DNA of 64,000 nt from Erinaceus europaeus (lineage: Eukaryota; Chordata; Mammalia; Eulipotyphla; Erinaceidae). The notes beneath the pieces are model-generated. The model saw only the letters and a list, made by a program, of their open reading frames with translations, did not search any database and was not told where the DNA came from. The position numbers were made by a program, and so were the translations under genes. Location of the stretch: positions 1 through 64,000 of the forward strand of contig NW_026647663.1 of assembly GCF_950295315.1 (NCBI RefSeq). The letters run 5' to 3'. Below are positions 1 to 11,065 of this stretch, in pieces; position 1 is the stretch's first letter; each line of letters begins with the position of its first letter.

Positions 1-281
1 TGAGACTCCCTTCCCAAGTACTGCAGTAGTCGCAGTGGTGGGTGAGAGACGGCACAGCACTGAGACTCCTCCCAGTACTGCAGTAGTCGCAGTGGTGGGT
101 GAGAGACGGCACAGCACTGAGACTCCTCCCAGTACTGCAGTAGTCGCAGTGGTGGGTGAGAGAGACGGCACAGCACTGAGACTCCTCCCAGTACTGCAGT
201 AGTCGCAGTGGTGGGTGAGAGACGGGCACAGCACTGAGACTTCTCCCAGTACTGCAGTAGTCCCAGTGGTGGGTGTCGGTG
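1..281. repeat. Minisatellite, 57-60 bp unit, about 4.8 copies, cut by window edge
   Basis: Units begin with TGAGACTC at 1, 61, 118, 177 and 235, so unit lengths are 60, 57, 59 and 58. The shared core is CAGTACTGCAGTAGTC followed by GCAGTGGTGGGTGAGAGACG. The last copy diverges after about 275. The array probably continues to the left of the window. It lies in the large KANSL1 intron; no function is implied. Confidence 0.93.
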
Positions 282-494
282 CAGGGTGGAGCAAGGACCT
301 CACACCTGAGTCTCCTAAGTGCAAAGCAGCCACCCTCCCAAAACCCCCTTATGTTTTTGAAGGTTTTGGATTAAGTGTACGTAGTATAATTTTCTTCATG
401 GTTTCTGCTTAGGGTAAGAGAGATCAGAGTGTTTTATAAGATTTGGTGGCACCAACTGTGAAAGGGATTAGCTTCATTCTAGGAATCCTTTCTT

Positions 495-760
495 TTATGG
501 GGAGGGGATTAATGGTTTGTAGTAAACACAGAAGTTGGTGCATGTGTAATATTTCTCAAATATCTGCAAAGCACTCACTCCCAGTGTAGGTGCTCCTCCA
601 GCGTCTTGCACCAGGAACTGAACCCTCTCCCGCCAGTCTTTGCTCTGGTACAACACACCGTCTAGGAATACTTTGGGTTTCTGTGCATAAAAACTTAGGG
701 TCATAATTCTGGCCTCTGTCCTTCTTGCTTCGTCCCTTTCTGCTTTGCTCCTCCCCCGTC
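495..760 (-). repeat. Old L1 3' UTR fragment
   Basis: It begins GGGGAGGGGATTAATGG and shares order and wording with the L1 3' ends at 20,325 and 37,501: an ATTAATG/TTTACA start, then the TGCACCAGG segment, then the GTTCTGCTTTG-like stretch. It is diverged, so this is an older insertion in the minus orientation. Limits are approximate. Confidence 0.6.
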
Positions 761-870
761 AACAGATATTTAAGTACATAGCATGAACCAACCATTATTC
801 AAGACACCAGGATGAGATAATAATGAACAAGACAAAATTACCTGTGTAAGATATTTTATATCTAAGTTCT

Positions 871-1122
871 TTCTTTTACTGTTTATTCCCTTTTGCCCTT
901 GTTGTTTTATTGTTGTAGTTATTATTGTTGTTATTGATGTTGTCATTGTTGTTATTGATGTTGGATAGGACAAAGAGAAGTAGAGGAGGGGACACTAGCA
1001 GACCTGCTTCACCGCTTGTGAAACGACTCCCCTGCAGGTGGGGAGCCGGGGCTTGAACCTTATGCCGTTACTTGCTCTTCGCTCCACCTGCGCTTAACCT
1101 GCTGTGCTACTGCCCGACCCCC
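871..1122 (-). mobile_element. ERI-type tRNA-derived SINE with target-site duplication
   Basis: On the minus strand the element runs from the GGGGTCGGGCAGTAGCACAG head at 1,122 to a CAACAATAAAACAACAAG tail. The 14-bp repeat TATATCTAAGTTCT flanks it at 857-870 and 1,123-1,136, marking the insertion exactly. The central CTGCAGGTGTCT-type region is partly degraded. Confidence 0.93.
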
Positions 1123-1945
1123 TATATCTAAGTTCTAATACAACAAGGGCTGGGGAGAGAGAAGTTGGAATGTGTGTATGTTTGTGTTGGAGAGGGTGAA
1201 AACTTGAAATTTTAAGGGAAAAGCTTCTTGAGTTGACTTTTGAGGAAAAGACCTGAAGAAAACAAGAGTGCTTGCTAGGGAATAGCAAGTAAAACACCCT
1301 GTAGTCGCTAACCTCCCTTGCATGTTCAGTGAAAGAAGGAACTAAGTGCAGTGAGCTGGAAGGGGTGCAGAGAAAGGGGTGAGTAGTAGGCACTGTGTGA
1401 CTGAACTATTGAAGTTTGGTGTATTCAAAACACAGTTCCAATAAGGTTTGCTGATGGACTGAATGTGGGTCGTATGAGGTGTGTGTATGTATGTTGTGTT
1501 AGGGGCTTTTACTTAGAGGCAGAGTGCAAATAGACTGGACTGGGGAGAGAGGAGGAGCAGCAGACTCTAACATGTCTGTTTATGTAACACTCTGAGTTGT
1601 TCTATTTATTCTGAACAACTTGATTGCAGTCAAGGCTGAGAAGTGGGCTATTTTAAGTTTCTTCAGTAATATAGACCATTTGAACCGAAGCAGTAACAAT
1701 GAGGTGAAAAGACGCTCTTGAACATTATAGACCTTTTGAAGACAGTGGCAATGAGAGATTTACTGATGGCCTGAAATGGAATATGTGACTGTATGTTGAG
1801 CCTTTTAGAGAGAAGGGTAGTTTGAAATTAAGGATAACACAGATTTGTACGGAAACAAACCCATCTAATTAAAGCAAGTTTAAAATGGCTTTAGGATTGG
1901 GAAGGGAAGGTGTAGGTTTTGACCATAGTGTATTTGAGATACTTT

Positions 1946-2341
1946 TAAAAAAGCTTTTATTTATAAAATGGAAATATTGACTGTAGGATAAGAGGGGTAC
2001 AATTCTACACAGTTTCCACCCCCAGAGCTCCATATGCAATCCCTTCCCTTGATAGCACCCCTATTTATCCCTCTGGGAGTATGGACCCAGAATCATTATG
2101 GGGGGCAGAAGGTGGGAGTTCTGGCTTCTGTAATTGTTTCTCCACTGAACAAGGATGTTGGCAGGTGGATCCACACCCCCAGCCTGTTTCTCTCTTTCCC
2201 CAGTGGGGCAGGGCTCTGGGGAGGGGAGGTTCCAGGACACATGGATGAGGTTCTCTGCCCAGGGAAGTCAGGGTGGCATCATAGTAGCATCTGGCACTTG
2301 GTGGCTGAAATGCAGTAAGCTGGAAAAGCAGGACAAAATTT
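1946..2341 (-). repeat. L1 3' UTR fragment
   Basis: It matches, with many substitutions, the 3' UTR of the L1 at 20,847-21,595: shared phrases are AGAGGGGTACAA, TCCCTCTGGGAG, TGGCTTCTGTAATTG and GGGGCAGGGCTCTGGGGA. It contains no ORF2 coding sequence, so it is a strongly 5'-truncated insertion in the minus orientation. Confidence 0.8.
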
Positions 2342-2627
2342 TTTTTTAAATATTTATTTTATTTATTTATTCATTCCCTTTTGTTGCCCTTGTTGTTTTA
2401 TTGTTGTAGTTATTATTGTTGTTGTCGTTGTTGGATAGGACAGAGAGAAATGGAGAGAGGAGGGGAAGACAGAGGGGGAGAGAAAGATAGACACCTGCAG
2501 ACCTGCTTCACCGCCTGTGAAGCGACTCCCCTGCAGGTGGGGAGCCGGGGTTCGAACCGGGATCCTCATGCCGGTCCTTGTGCTTTGCGCCACCTGCACT
2601 TAGCCCGCTGCGCTACAGCCCGACTTC
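2342..2627 (-). mobile_element. ERI-type SINE inserted at the edge of an L1 fragment
   Basis: This is a well-preserved copy: the minus-strand head at 2,627 reads GGAAGTCGGGCTGTAGCGCA and the CTGCAGGTGTCT core and CAACAA tail are present. The 15-bp target duplication CAGGACAAAATTTTT lies at 2,327-2,341 and 2,628-2,642. The insertion is younger than the L1 fragment it abuts. Confidence 0.93.
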
Positions 2628-3729
2628 CAGGACAAAATTTTTAATAAACAAGAATCACAAAGTCAGGATAGAGTAGATGAAAGTAGGGACCTTAGGGTGG
2701 AAGGAAGGTAGAAAAGCCATTTTAGAAATGTTCCTAGGAGCCTGTGTCTTAATAATCTTTGCTTGAGCTTGATAGCTGACGTGGGGGGTCTGTTTTAGGT
2801 ATATTCCAAGGGGCCCACTAGTTTTTTACTGGTTCTAATACTCAGATGACCTAAGTTATTGTCTGGGGAGATGGTGTCATAGTTGGAAACAGGACTAGAA
2901 AGCCGTATCAGGGACGAGAGCTCCCAAATATGGGAAATGTATATAAATATTGTTAACTGTAAACCCCACCAGTTTGATCAGGGGCCCATATTCTGCGCAG
3001 GAGCCTGTGTGACCTCTGCATCCTGTAGGGCTGAGCTGGCATTCTGTGGTCACGGCCAGGAACATTCCAGGCTGTGCTAATTTCAGGACCCATCTCCTCA
3101 GGTAGTAGGTAGTGTATGTTGTCCACCCTCCCTTCAGAGAATGGAACATTCCCTACTATTATTGATCCACACTGAGAGCAAGGTCCTATAGGCGCCCACA
3201 AAGGGGTCCACTATGTTGTTCCTGATGGAGATGACCAGTGACAGTGGTGAGAGGGATCTGTTAGAGGTCTAGGCCCATCATGTCTGTGTGGGAACCCCAG
3301 GACTTCCTGACTAGGGCCCCAGCTGATGGGGTGGCCTGGCAGTGACTAAAGACTCATCAGTAAAGTCTGTCCGTCTCTTGCCCTTATTCAGCTTTTGTCG
3401 TCCTTACATTGTCTGACAAGGTGAGCTTTGGAGTGATTGAGGGATGTGTAATAGGAGGTAGGTGAGGAGTGGGTATCTAGGTCTAAGAAACTGTTTCATT
3501 AGGTATTTTATGGTTTCTTTTTCGTCTTTCTGCTTGCTTGCTTTATTTATTGACTCACTGCAAATTATTGTGTACATTTGCTTTATAATACATAATTTCC
3601 CATAACTTACGGATACATGCCCTATCTCCTAATGCTTGAGAATTCACTGCTTTATTCACTGTACCATCTCCCCAACCCATAGGTCCTATCTCATGGGCCC
3701 TGGTCTATATCTAGGTTTTGGTACTTTTT

Positions 3730-4266
3730 TTTAAAGGCGTTTTTTGTTTGTTTGTTTGTTTGGTTTTTTACTATATTTATTTGATAGAGACAGCCAGAAA
3801 TTAAGAAGGAAGGGAGAGTGGGGTCGGGGGTTAGTGCAGTGGGTTAAGCGCATGTGACAAAAAGCGCAAGGACCGGCTGAAGGATCCCAGTTCAAGCCCC
3901 TGGCTCCCCTGGCAGGTCTGCAGGTGTCTATCTTTCTCTTACCCTGTCTTCCCCATCTCTCTCCATTTCTCTCTGTCCTGTCCAACAACAAAATGATATC
4001 AACAACAACAATCATAACTACAACAAGGCTACAAAGGGGGAAAAATGGCCTCCAGGAGCAGTGGATTCATGGTGCAGGCACTGAGCCCCAGAAATAACCC
4101 TGGAAGCAAAAAAAAAAAAAGAAGGGAGAGATATAGAATCAGAGACCCATGCTACACTGCTTCACCACTTACAAAGCTTCCCCCTCCAGGTGGGGACCGG
4201 GGGCTTGAACATGGGTCCTTGCACATTGTAATGTGTACTCAACCAGGTGCGCCACCACCTGGCCCC
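3730..4266 (-). mobile_element. Type-B SINE (minus), split by a younger SINE
   Basis: The 3' portion (3,730-3,818, containing TTATTTGATAGAGACAGCCA) and the 5' portion (4,121-4,266, ending CACCTGGCCCC) belong to one element. Type B differs from the ERI type by the CACCTGGTTGAG head and CTGGCTGTCTCTATCAAATA tail. The interruption is the element at 3,819-4,120. Confidence 0.85.
3819..4120 (+). mobile_element. Long-form ERI SINE nested in a type-B SINE
   Basis: Head TGGGGTCGGGGGTTAGTGCA, core, CAACAA region, then an extra 3' module containing AGGAGCAGTGGATTCATGGT and ATAACCCTGGAAGC before an A-tail. That module marks the longer SINE form. The 10-bp duplication GAAGGGAGAG (3,809-3,818 and 4,121-4,130) lies inside the host SINE, giving the order of insertion. 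Confidence 0.9.
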
Positions 4267-4377
4267 TTGAATTACTTTTTTTAGATATTCAAGTAGAGAT
4301 GTTGTGTAGGTGGGTAGATATAGGAGTTGGGGATTCAGAGGAGTAGTCTCTGCTAGAGACAAGAATGTAAGAATCAG

Positions 4378-4635
4378 GGAACCGGGCAGTAGCGCAGCAG
4401 GTTAAGCACACATGGTGCGAAGCGCAAGGACTGGCACAAGGATCCTAGTTTGAGCCCCCAGCTTCCCACCAGCACGGGGGGTTGCTTCACCATCTATGAA
4501 TCAGGTCTGCAGGTGTCTGTCTTTCTCTCTTCCTCTCTTTCTTCCCCATCTCTCTCAGTTTCTCTCTGTCCTGTCTAACAACAATGACAGCAATAACAAC
4601 AATGATTATCAACAAGGGCAACAAAAGGGCGGAAC
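4378..4635 (+). mobile_element. ERI-type SINE
   Basis: Head ACCGGGCAGTAGCGCAGCAG, core TCTGCAGGTGTCTGTC and tail AACAAGGGCAACAAAAGGG are all in order. It abuts an L1 3' UTR fragment on its right; I did not find a clear target duplication. Confidence 0.85.
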
Positions 4636-4639
4636 AAAA

Positions 4640-5365
4640 GAACGTAAGAGCCCCCGTGCCTAGTGGAGAAGCAGTTACAGACCTCCCACCTTCTGCATCC
4701 CCAAAAGAATTTTGGTCCATACTCCCAAATGGGGTAACTGTTAGGGCTCTAGACTCCAATCCCATGAGGACCTGGAGAGAGAACTGGGGTGGAGGAGTCA
4801 ACCTGTGAAAGCTGCTAAGTTAGGCAACTATTACCTTGACATTAATAAAAGACTTACCCACGAATTTAAGAAAATGTCACAGGGGGGGAGTCGGGCAGTA
4901 GTGCAGCGGGCTAAGCGCAGGTGGCGCAAAGCACAAAGACCGGCATAAGGATCCCGGCTCCCCACCTGCAGGGGAGTCGCTTCACAGGCGGTGAAGCAGG
5001 TCTGCAGGTGTCTATCTTTCTCCCCTCTCTCTGTCTTCCCCTCCCTCTCTCCATTTCTCTCTGTCCTATCCAACAACAACAATAATAACTACAACAATAA
5101 AACAACAAGGGCAACAAAAGGGAAAAAATAAAATAAATATTAAAAAAAAAGAAAGAAAATGTCACAGGGAAATTTTGGGAATCCTATTTGCTTACTTGAG
5201 CAATGTTTCTTTCCACAATCAGTTGTAGTATTTTCTGGGACTGGTTGCTAGTAAAAATTTTTTTTTCATTAAAAAAAGAAATACTATGCATTTACAAACT
5301 ATTGTATTTTACTCTCAAATGTAAACCATTAATCCCCCAATAAAGGTATTTTTTAAAAAAGAATG
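4640..5365 (+). repeat. L1 3' UTR fragment (plus orientation), interrupted by a SINE
   Basis: The piece at 4,655-4,870 is the reverse complement of the L1 3' UTR near 20,960-21,080 (GAGAAGCAGTTACAG, ACCTTCTGCATCC, TTTTGGTCCATACTCCC). The piece at 5,170-5,365 ends ATTAATCCCCCAATAAAGG, the L1 3' terminus as seen inverted near 37,515. The SINE at 4,885-5,152 separates them. Confidence 0.75.
4885..5152 (+). mobile_element. ERI-type SINE with 17-bp target duplication
   Basis: Head GGGGAGTCGGGCAGTAGTGC, core CTGCAGGTGTCTATC, tail CAACAACAATAATAACTAC and GGGCAACAAAAGGG. AAGAAAATGTCACAGGG is repeated at 4,868-4,884 and 5,153-5,169. It sits inside an L1 3' UTR fragment. Confidence 0.94.
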
Positions 5366-5809
5366 TAAGAGTCAGAAATATTGGTTATCCTCAATGCAAT
5401 AGGTTTGACTGAACTAGAAGTTGAACAAGAGAGATGGGCTCCAGCTCTGAGTTGAAATCTTAAGAAAAAAAATAAATGACAAGAGAACAGACACGTTACA
5501 ACTATGTTTTCAAAGGTAAGTGGGAGTCATTGAGGCAGAGAAAGATGCTGCTGGTTGACTGAGGATGATAACTGCTGAGAACTGGACATGGAGTTTAGCC
5601 CGATTCAGGCCAACCAGCTGTTTGATTAGCAGCAGCAGTAGTAGGAGTGAAAGCTTGGGTTCAGAAGATCAAGTGTGTTAACTAAGACTTGGATGTGTGA
5701 GGCTTCAGGCTTTGTCTCTGGCACTACATATGGAGGAGCAGTGTTCCGATGTCTGTCTTTGTCTCTGAATATAATTAGTCAAGTCAGTTTTTTAAAAAAG
5801 AATGGGAGA

Positions 5810-5968
5810 GGCTGGGTGGTGGCACACTTGGTCTGAGTGCACGTGTCACAATGCACAAGGACCCATGAAAAACTTCACAAGTGGTGAAGCAGTCAGTGCT
5901 GTAGGTGTCTCTCTTTGTCTCCCCCTACCCTCTTGATTTCTGGCTGTCTCTATCCAATAAATAAAAAG
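5810..5968 (+). mobile_element. Type-B SINE
   Basis: Head GGCTGGGTGGTGGCACACTT, a short central deletion where the CCCACCTGCAGG segment should be, then TTGATTTCTGGCTGTCTCTA and an AATAAATAAAAAG tail. AGAATGGGAGA flanks it on both sides. Confidence 0.88.
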
Positions 5969-7072
5969 AGAATGGGAGAAGTTAGACATAATAAATATTT
6001 TCTGTGTAGAGAAATAGGACTATGATGTTTCCCTAGTCTATTTCAATAGGTGCGGGGGTGGGGGAGAGCGCTTGAGAACAAGAAATAAAGTGTCCTTCTG
6101 GCATATGCAGTGCTAGGGATCTCATGCTTGGAAGTCTGGAACCCCCCACATCCCATTTTAGGACAGATTTCAGATGTAGTCCTGTTGCTGTTGCTGCAGG
6201 TCTCGCCTGGTATTGTGGGTGGTGCAGTGCTGAGCTATGTGGGCTTTTTGTTGTTGCTAGGCTGGAGGTCACCCCCCCCCCCCCCCCCACACACACACAC
6301 ATTTTAGACTTCTGCCCTGGTTGCCTTTTGTGCTATTTCCTGGATATATACAGTGAGCTAGAGAAAGCAGCAGTCTTCTCTCCTTGCTTTGGATGAGAAG
6401 TCCTTTTATTTATTTTTAATAAATGATAACTGATTTTTGGCTCAAGTTCTTAAATATGTATTTCTTCTAAACCCCAGTAACTCTGCATGTTATTTCTGAA
6501 AATATGTTTTGTACACTTCTTGCATAAAAGTTACCTAAGAGAATTCTTCCTAGTCCAAGTCCCTAGGACTTGTTTCAGTTAATTCTTAACTAAAGTTGGA
6601 GCTTCACTCCTGGAGATAGAACAATGCTAAGAGCTTTTGTTCTTTGATTTTCCAGCAGCCCACTCAGTGATAGTAACCAGCTAAATAATGGGACCAGGAT
6701 CTCCAATTTATCCTAATCTCTTTCTTTTTCCTTTGTCCTTGTCTTTCCTTTTTTTTAGTCACTATTCTTCTGTCTCGTTGATGCTAAAACTCCCCCACCC
6801 CACACACAGTAAGAGTGTGCTCTACTCCCCAGCCGCGCCCCCCCCCCTATTTTTAAATAGAGAAAAAAGTTGTGGAATGAGAAGTGTTAGAAACTTTCTT
6901 CCCTCTTCCTCTCTCTTGTCAATATACTCTCCTTTTCTGTTCCTTCACTTCCTTTGGTAAGCCAGGACTGGAAATCTGAGGTGTTGAAGAGAGGAATATT
7001 GTTTTTCTCTCTTATTGTTGTGATGTTTCTGAAACTTCTAAGTCACCTGCTATTTTAAAATAGTTTAGTTCT

Positions 7073-7341
7073 TGGGAGTTGGGTGGTAGTGCAGTTGGTT
7101 AAGCGCACGTGGTGCAAAGCACAAGGACCGGCATAAGAATCCTGGTTCAAGTCCCCAGCTCCCCACCTGCAGGGGAGTCGCTGCACAGGCAGGGAAGCAG
7201 GTCTGCAGGTGTCTGTCTTTCTCTCCCCGCTCTGTCTTCCCCTCTCTACATTTCTCTGTCCTATCCAACAACGACGACGTCAACAATAGTGATTACAACA
7301 ACAATAGAAACAACAAAGGAAATAAATAAATAAATATTTAA
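7073..7341 (+). mobile_element. ERI-type SINE
   Basis: Head GGGAGTTGGGTGGTAGTGCA, core and CAACGACGACGTCAACAATA tail, ending AAATAAATAAATATTT. Near-identical target duplications AATAGTTTAGTTCT and AATAGGTTAGTTCT flank it at about 7,059-7,072 and 7,344-7,357. Confidence 0.93.
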
Positions 7342-7779
7342 AAAATAGGTTAGTTCTAACTTAGCTGAGTGAACTAAATTAACTAATAGACATTCTTGCA
7401 CTTTATAGCTTCTAAGTAAATAGGAGTACTTAGCTGCTTACGATTTCTGAAGAAGGAATTAGTAGGATTTGAGTATTCTTGCTTTAGTTTAAATTTTGAA
7501 AGTTTCTATAATGAAATCTGTTAGTAATAGGAAGAGGGGAGGGGAGTAGATAGGAAATCTGTTTGTTCACTCTGAAGAAACCAGCCACTAAAGAGTAGCA
7601 GTTCTTGAATAACTGAGTCTTTCACTAATAACTTTGTTACTTTGCTGCTTCATTCAGGAAACAACACCGTCCCCTTATTTCCCTATTTTTAATATGTATT
7701 TAAGGGCAGAGTACCTTAGCCAGTGTTTTAACTCTTCATGCTAAGGATTGGCCAGCCCCACAGCCAGCCACTATGTCTT

Positions 7780-7923
7780 TCAGACAGAGAGAAATGGAGA
7801 GGGGAGGACTGAGAGGGGAGAGAAAGACAGACACCTGCAGACCTGCTTCACCGCCTGTGAAATGACTCCCCTGCAGGTGGGGAGCCGGGGGCTCCAACCA
7901 GGATCCCCACAGCAGTCCTTGGC
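7780..7923 (-). mobile_element. Partial ERI-type SINE
   Basis: It contains the reverse complement of the core (CACCTGCAGACCTGCTTCAC, CTCCCCTGCAGGTGGGGAGC) but lacks the head beyond the CAGGATCC segment and lacks the tail. Confidence 0.8.
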
Positions 7924-7990
7924 CATATTGGTAGATTTTATAGTTTAGCTAGTTTAATCAAGGGCTAATAAACTTTTATAATTGATCTTT

Positions 7991-8203
7991 TAAAATTTTT
8001 TTTATTATCTTTATTTTGTTTGATAGAAACAGCCAGAAATCTAGAGGGAAGGGGGTGATAGAGAGGGAGAGAGGCAGAGACACCTGCAACACTACTTCAC
8101 CACTTGCAAAGCTTTCCCCCTGCAGGTGGGGACCAGAGACTTGAACCCAGATCCTCGAGCACTGTAATGCCAGTGCTCAACCAGGTGTACCACCACCTGG
8201 CCC
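7991..8203 (-). mobile_element. Type-B SINE with target duplication
   Basis: T-rich start, TTTGATAGAAACAGCCAGAA, CCCCCTGCAGGTGGGGACCA and terminal CACCACCTGGCCCC. The flanks TATAATTGATCTTT (7,977-7,990) and TATAGTTGGTCTTT (about 8,204-8,217) are the diverged duplication. Confidence 0.88.
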
Positions 8204-8783
8204 CTATAGTTGGTCTTTATGTGGAAGTTTATTCCCCTTTAATTCGCATTTGAAATTTTTCGTTTTAAAAGTGTCCAAAATTAACATATGATCATGGACC
8301 AGGCAGACGGGATAAGGGTCATCTGATGGAATACCAGTCAGACTTGCATACTGGAGGTATCTGGCTTGATCCCCAGCATTTCATGTGCCAGAGGGGTGCT
8401 GTGGCATGTGTGTGATGTGGAATATTTTCTCACGGGCAATAAGTTTTAAAAGAAAATGGGACAAGATCAGGACTGCTCAAATGACTTCATCCAATTATAT
8501 AGATCACAAAATTTGTTTATGATTTGGTCCTCCTTACCTTACCTATCTAGTGGCAATGGCAGCACATTTCTGTCCGTGTTTATTGTCCAAGCTCACCTAC
8601 CTACCTGTGTATAGCCTTCTTTTTTTCTGGCTAAGACACAGCACTACCTTAATAACCCCCAATGGCCCCATGTAAAGTTTGTCCATGCTGTTCTTTGCAG
8701 CTCAGGTTAAATGTTTATACGCAGAGAAACACCCCATATCCCTTAAGATATATAGTAACTAGGATATCTTACCACTTTAAAAA

Positions 8784-9060
8784 AATTTTTATACTGATTT
8801 TTCCCCCCCTTTTGTTGCCCTTGTTTAACATTGTTGTGGTTATTATTGTTGTTGTTATTGACACTGTTGTTGTTGGATAGGACAGAGAGAATTGGAGAGA
8901 GGAGGAGGAGGAGAGAAAGACAGACACCTGTAGACCTGCTTCACTACCTGTGAAGTGACTCCCCTGCAGGTGGGGAGCTGGGGGCTCGAACCCAATCCTT
9001 AAGCCGGTCCTTGTGCTTTGCGCCACCTGCGCTTAACCCACTGCGCCACTGCCCAACTCC
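8784..9060 (-). mobile_element. ERI-type SINE
   Basis: Minus-strand copy: CCTTTTGTTGCCCTTGTTTA, the GTTGTTGGATAGGACAGAGA block, CTCCCCTGCAGGTGGGGAGC and the terminal CCACTGCCCAACTCCC head. Flanking TTACCACTTT-like sequence on both sides is consistent with a target duplication. Confidence 0.9.
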
Positions 9061-9959
9061 CATTTTACCACTTTTTATGATTGTCTTCACCACTAGACTT
9101 GAAGCTTAGTGAGCCATAGGGTGTTGTGTTTTTTTTAAAATTACATCCTTGAGCACTTGGTATAATCCCTGGTAAGTAACAGGTGCTTAAATAAGTGTTA
9201 AATGGGGGTGGGGAGCAGAGGATGAATTCAAGGTAGATTGAGGTGTGAGTGAAATAATCTGCTAAAATACACAAAGCTCATTTCAGCTTCCCAGGAGATG
9301 GTTTAAGCAGTAAGACAACAAAGTTAATGTTGAGCCCAGAATTCTTATCAGGTTGAGTTGGCAGTATAGAATTGGGCTCTGGTTCAATTGTTTCCTGATC
9401 TAACCTAGTTAGAGGAACACATATTAATTATCTCTGCCCATTCTCATCTAAAAAATCTGGAGGGTTTTATTATAGTTAAAACATGGGGTATTTAATCCTG
9501 GACAGTTTGCTTTTATTTTCTCTCTGCTTTATTTTCTTCTAGCTTTGTAAATTTGGAGGGCAGTGTTATTGAAGTGGTGATGTATGCTTGTGTCTCTCCC
9601 CTCTTCTCATCCCCACTCCCACTCCCTCTTTTTCTCATCCTCTATCTAAAGGGAAGAAAACAATGACCATAGGGAGCAGTGCAGTTGTGTAGGCTCTGGT
9701 GGCAAAAAGGAAAGAAAAAAGAAAGGCTGGATGGATAGGGGCAGCATCAAGAAGTTCAGTATTTCATGCCTTCGGGGTGCCGGAGGAGAAAGGGACATAA
9801 CTGTTCATTTTACTCATTATTTATCTTGGGTAAAGACATTGAGGATAGGAGGGAGGGAAGGAGGAAGGGACCTGCAACATGCTTTACTTCTTGGAGGAGC
9901 TTGAACTCCTGGGTTCTGTGTGCACTCAGCAGGGTACAATACCCCCTCAAGAGACTTAA

Positions 9960-10335
9960 ATGTTACTTGAAGAAACAACAACCAAGAATGATCCCTGGCC
10001 AAGGAAGGGGAAAGACATTCCGATCTAGGAAACTCAGAGCGTCAAGCAAAAATAAGCTCAGGCGGTGTACATCAAGGCATTGTGATGATGAATATATCAA
10101 GGGTAATCTAAGAGTACCAGGAAAGAAAGAGTGTAAGAAAACCCTCCCCTTAGACTGTCAGCTTACTTTTCAGCAGAAGCCTTTAAGGGCCAGGAAAGAG
10201 AGTTTTCAATGGTAAGAATCCAACCAAAAATATTTTCCCAGCTAGGTTATCACTCATATTTGAAAATGTGATCAAGTTATTCAGACAAACAACAGATAAA
10301 TGAAGTCATCACTTAACCATTCCTATAAGAAATTT
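9960..10335 (+). repeat. Ancient L1/HAL1-like fragment
   Basis: Order and wording recall the ORF1-region segment of old mammalian L1/HAL1: a GACATTCCGATC-like stretch, then AGACTGTCAGCTTACTTTTC, CAGCAGAAGCCTTTAAGGGC, CCCAGCTAGGTTATCACTCA and a CAGACAAACAACAG stretch. This identification is from memory. It explains why a 149-codon open frame (9,766-10,215) exists with no gene. Confidence 0.6.
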
Positions 10336-10365
10336 AGGTAAATAAATTGTAAGAATTCAGGTTAA

Positions 10366-10620
10366 GGGAGTTGGGCGGTAGCACACATGGCACAAAGTGC
10401 AAGGACCGTCATAAGGATCCCGGTTCAAGCCCCCAGCTCCCCACCTGCCGGGGGAGTCGCTTCACAAGCGGTGAAGCAGGTCTGCAGGTGTCTGCCTTTC
10501 TCTCTCCCTCTCTGTCTTCCCCTCCTCTCTCCATTTCTCTCTGTCCTATCTAACAACATCAGTAACAATTACTACAACAAGTTAAAAAAAAAAAGGGCAA
10601 CAAAAGAGAAAATTAAAAAA
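10366..10620 (+). mobile_element. ERI-type SINE at the left side of a rearranged SINE cluster
   Basis: Head GGGAGTTGGGCGGTAGCACA, core CTGCAGGTGTCTGCC, tail with a GTTAAAAAAAAAAAGGGCAA run. The left flank AAGAATTCAGGTTAA (about 10,351-10,365) recurs only in inverted form near 10,864-10,880; see the inversion finding. Confidence 0.88.
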
Positions 10621-10621
10621 A

Positions 10622-11065
10622 GAAAAAAGAGAGAAGCAACTCCCCTGTAGGTGGGGATCTGGGGGCTCGAACCAGCATCTCTGTGCTAGTCCTTGCGCTT
10701 TGCACCATGTTACACTTAACTCGCCTCTCACCGCCTGACCCCCGGGAATCAAATTTAAGATCTCATGCTTGTAAGCTAAGTTGTAGGCTTGATAGTGCTT
10801 TTTCGTTATAGTCCCTATGAGTGAGATCACTATTTTCCATTTACCTAAATTCCTTTATATTTTTAACCTGAATTCTTTTATTCTAAGGGGCTCGACTAGG
10901 ATCCTTACGCTGGTCCTTGAGCTTCATGCCATGGGCGCTTAACCTGCTGTGCTACCACCCAACTCCCCCTCTCTCTACTTCTCTCTGTCCTATCCAACAA
11001 CAACAATAACTACAACAACAGTAAAAAAACAAGGGCAACAAGAAGGAAAATAAATAATAAAAAAA
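10622..11065. mobile_element. Two SINE heads in minus orientation followed by a plus-oriented SINE tail
   Basis: 10,630-10,744 is a SINE 5' half on the minus strand. 10,885-10,966 is a second SINE 5' end on the minus strand, ending exactly at its first base. 10,967-11,065 is a SINE 3' half on the plus strand (TTCTCTCTGTCCTATCCAAC then CAACAA). About 140 bp of unique DNA separates the two heads. An inversion of roughly 10,621-10,966 would largely explain the order. Confidence 0.7.

Noticed and set aside
2360..2627. tRNA gene in the SINE heads
   Set aside because: The heads are tRNA-derived with A- and B-box-like segments (for example GGTTCGAACC) but lack a foldable complete cloverleaf and occur dozens of times with tails and target duplications.
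2381..2644. Recurring short peptides such as those containing CRPASPPVKRLPC at many places
   Set aside because: They are translations of the SINE core on either strand, not genes.
9766..10215. 149-codon open frame on the plus strand
   Set aside because: It overlaps a degraded SINE and an ancient L1/HAL1-like segment, starts at no recognisable promoter, and the protein has no family features.
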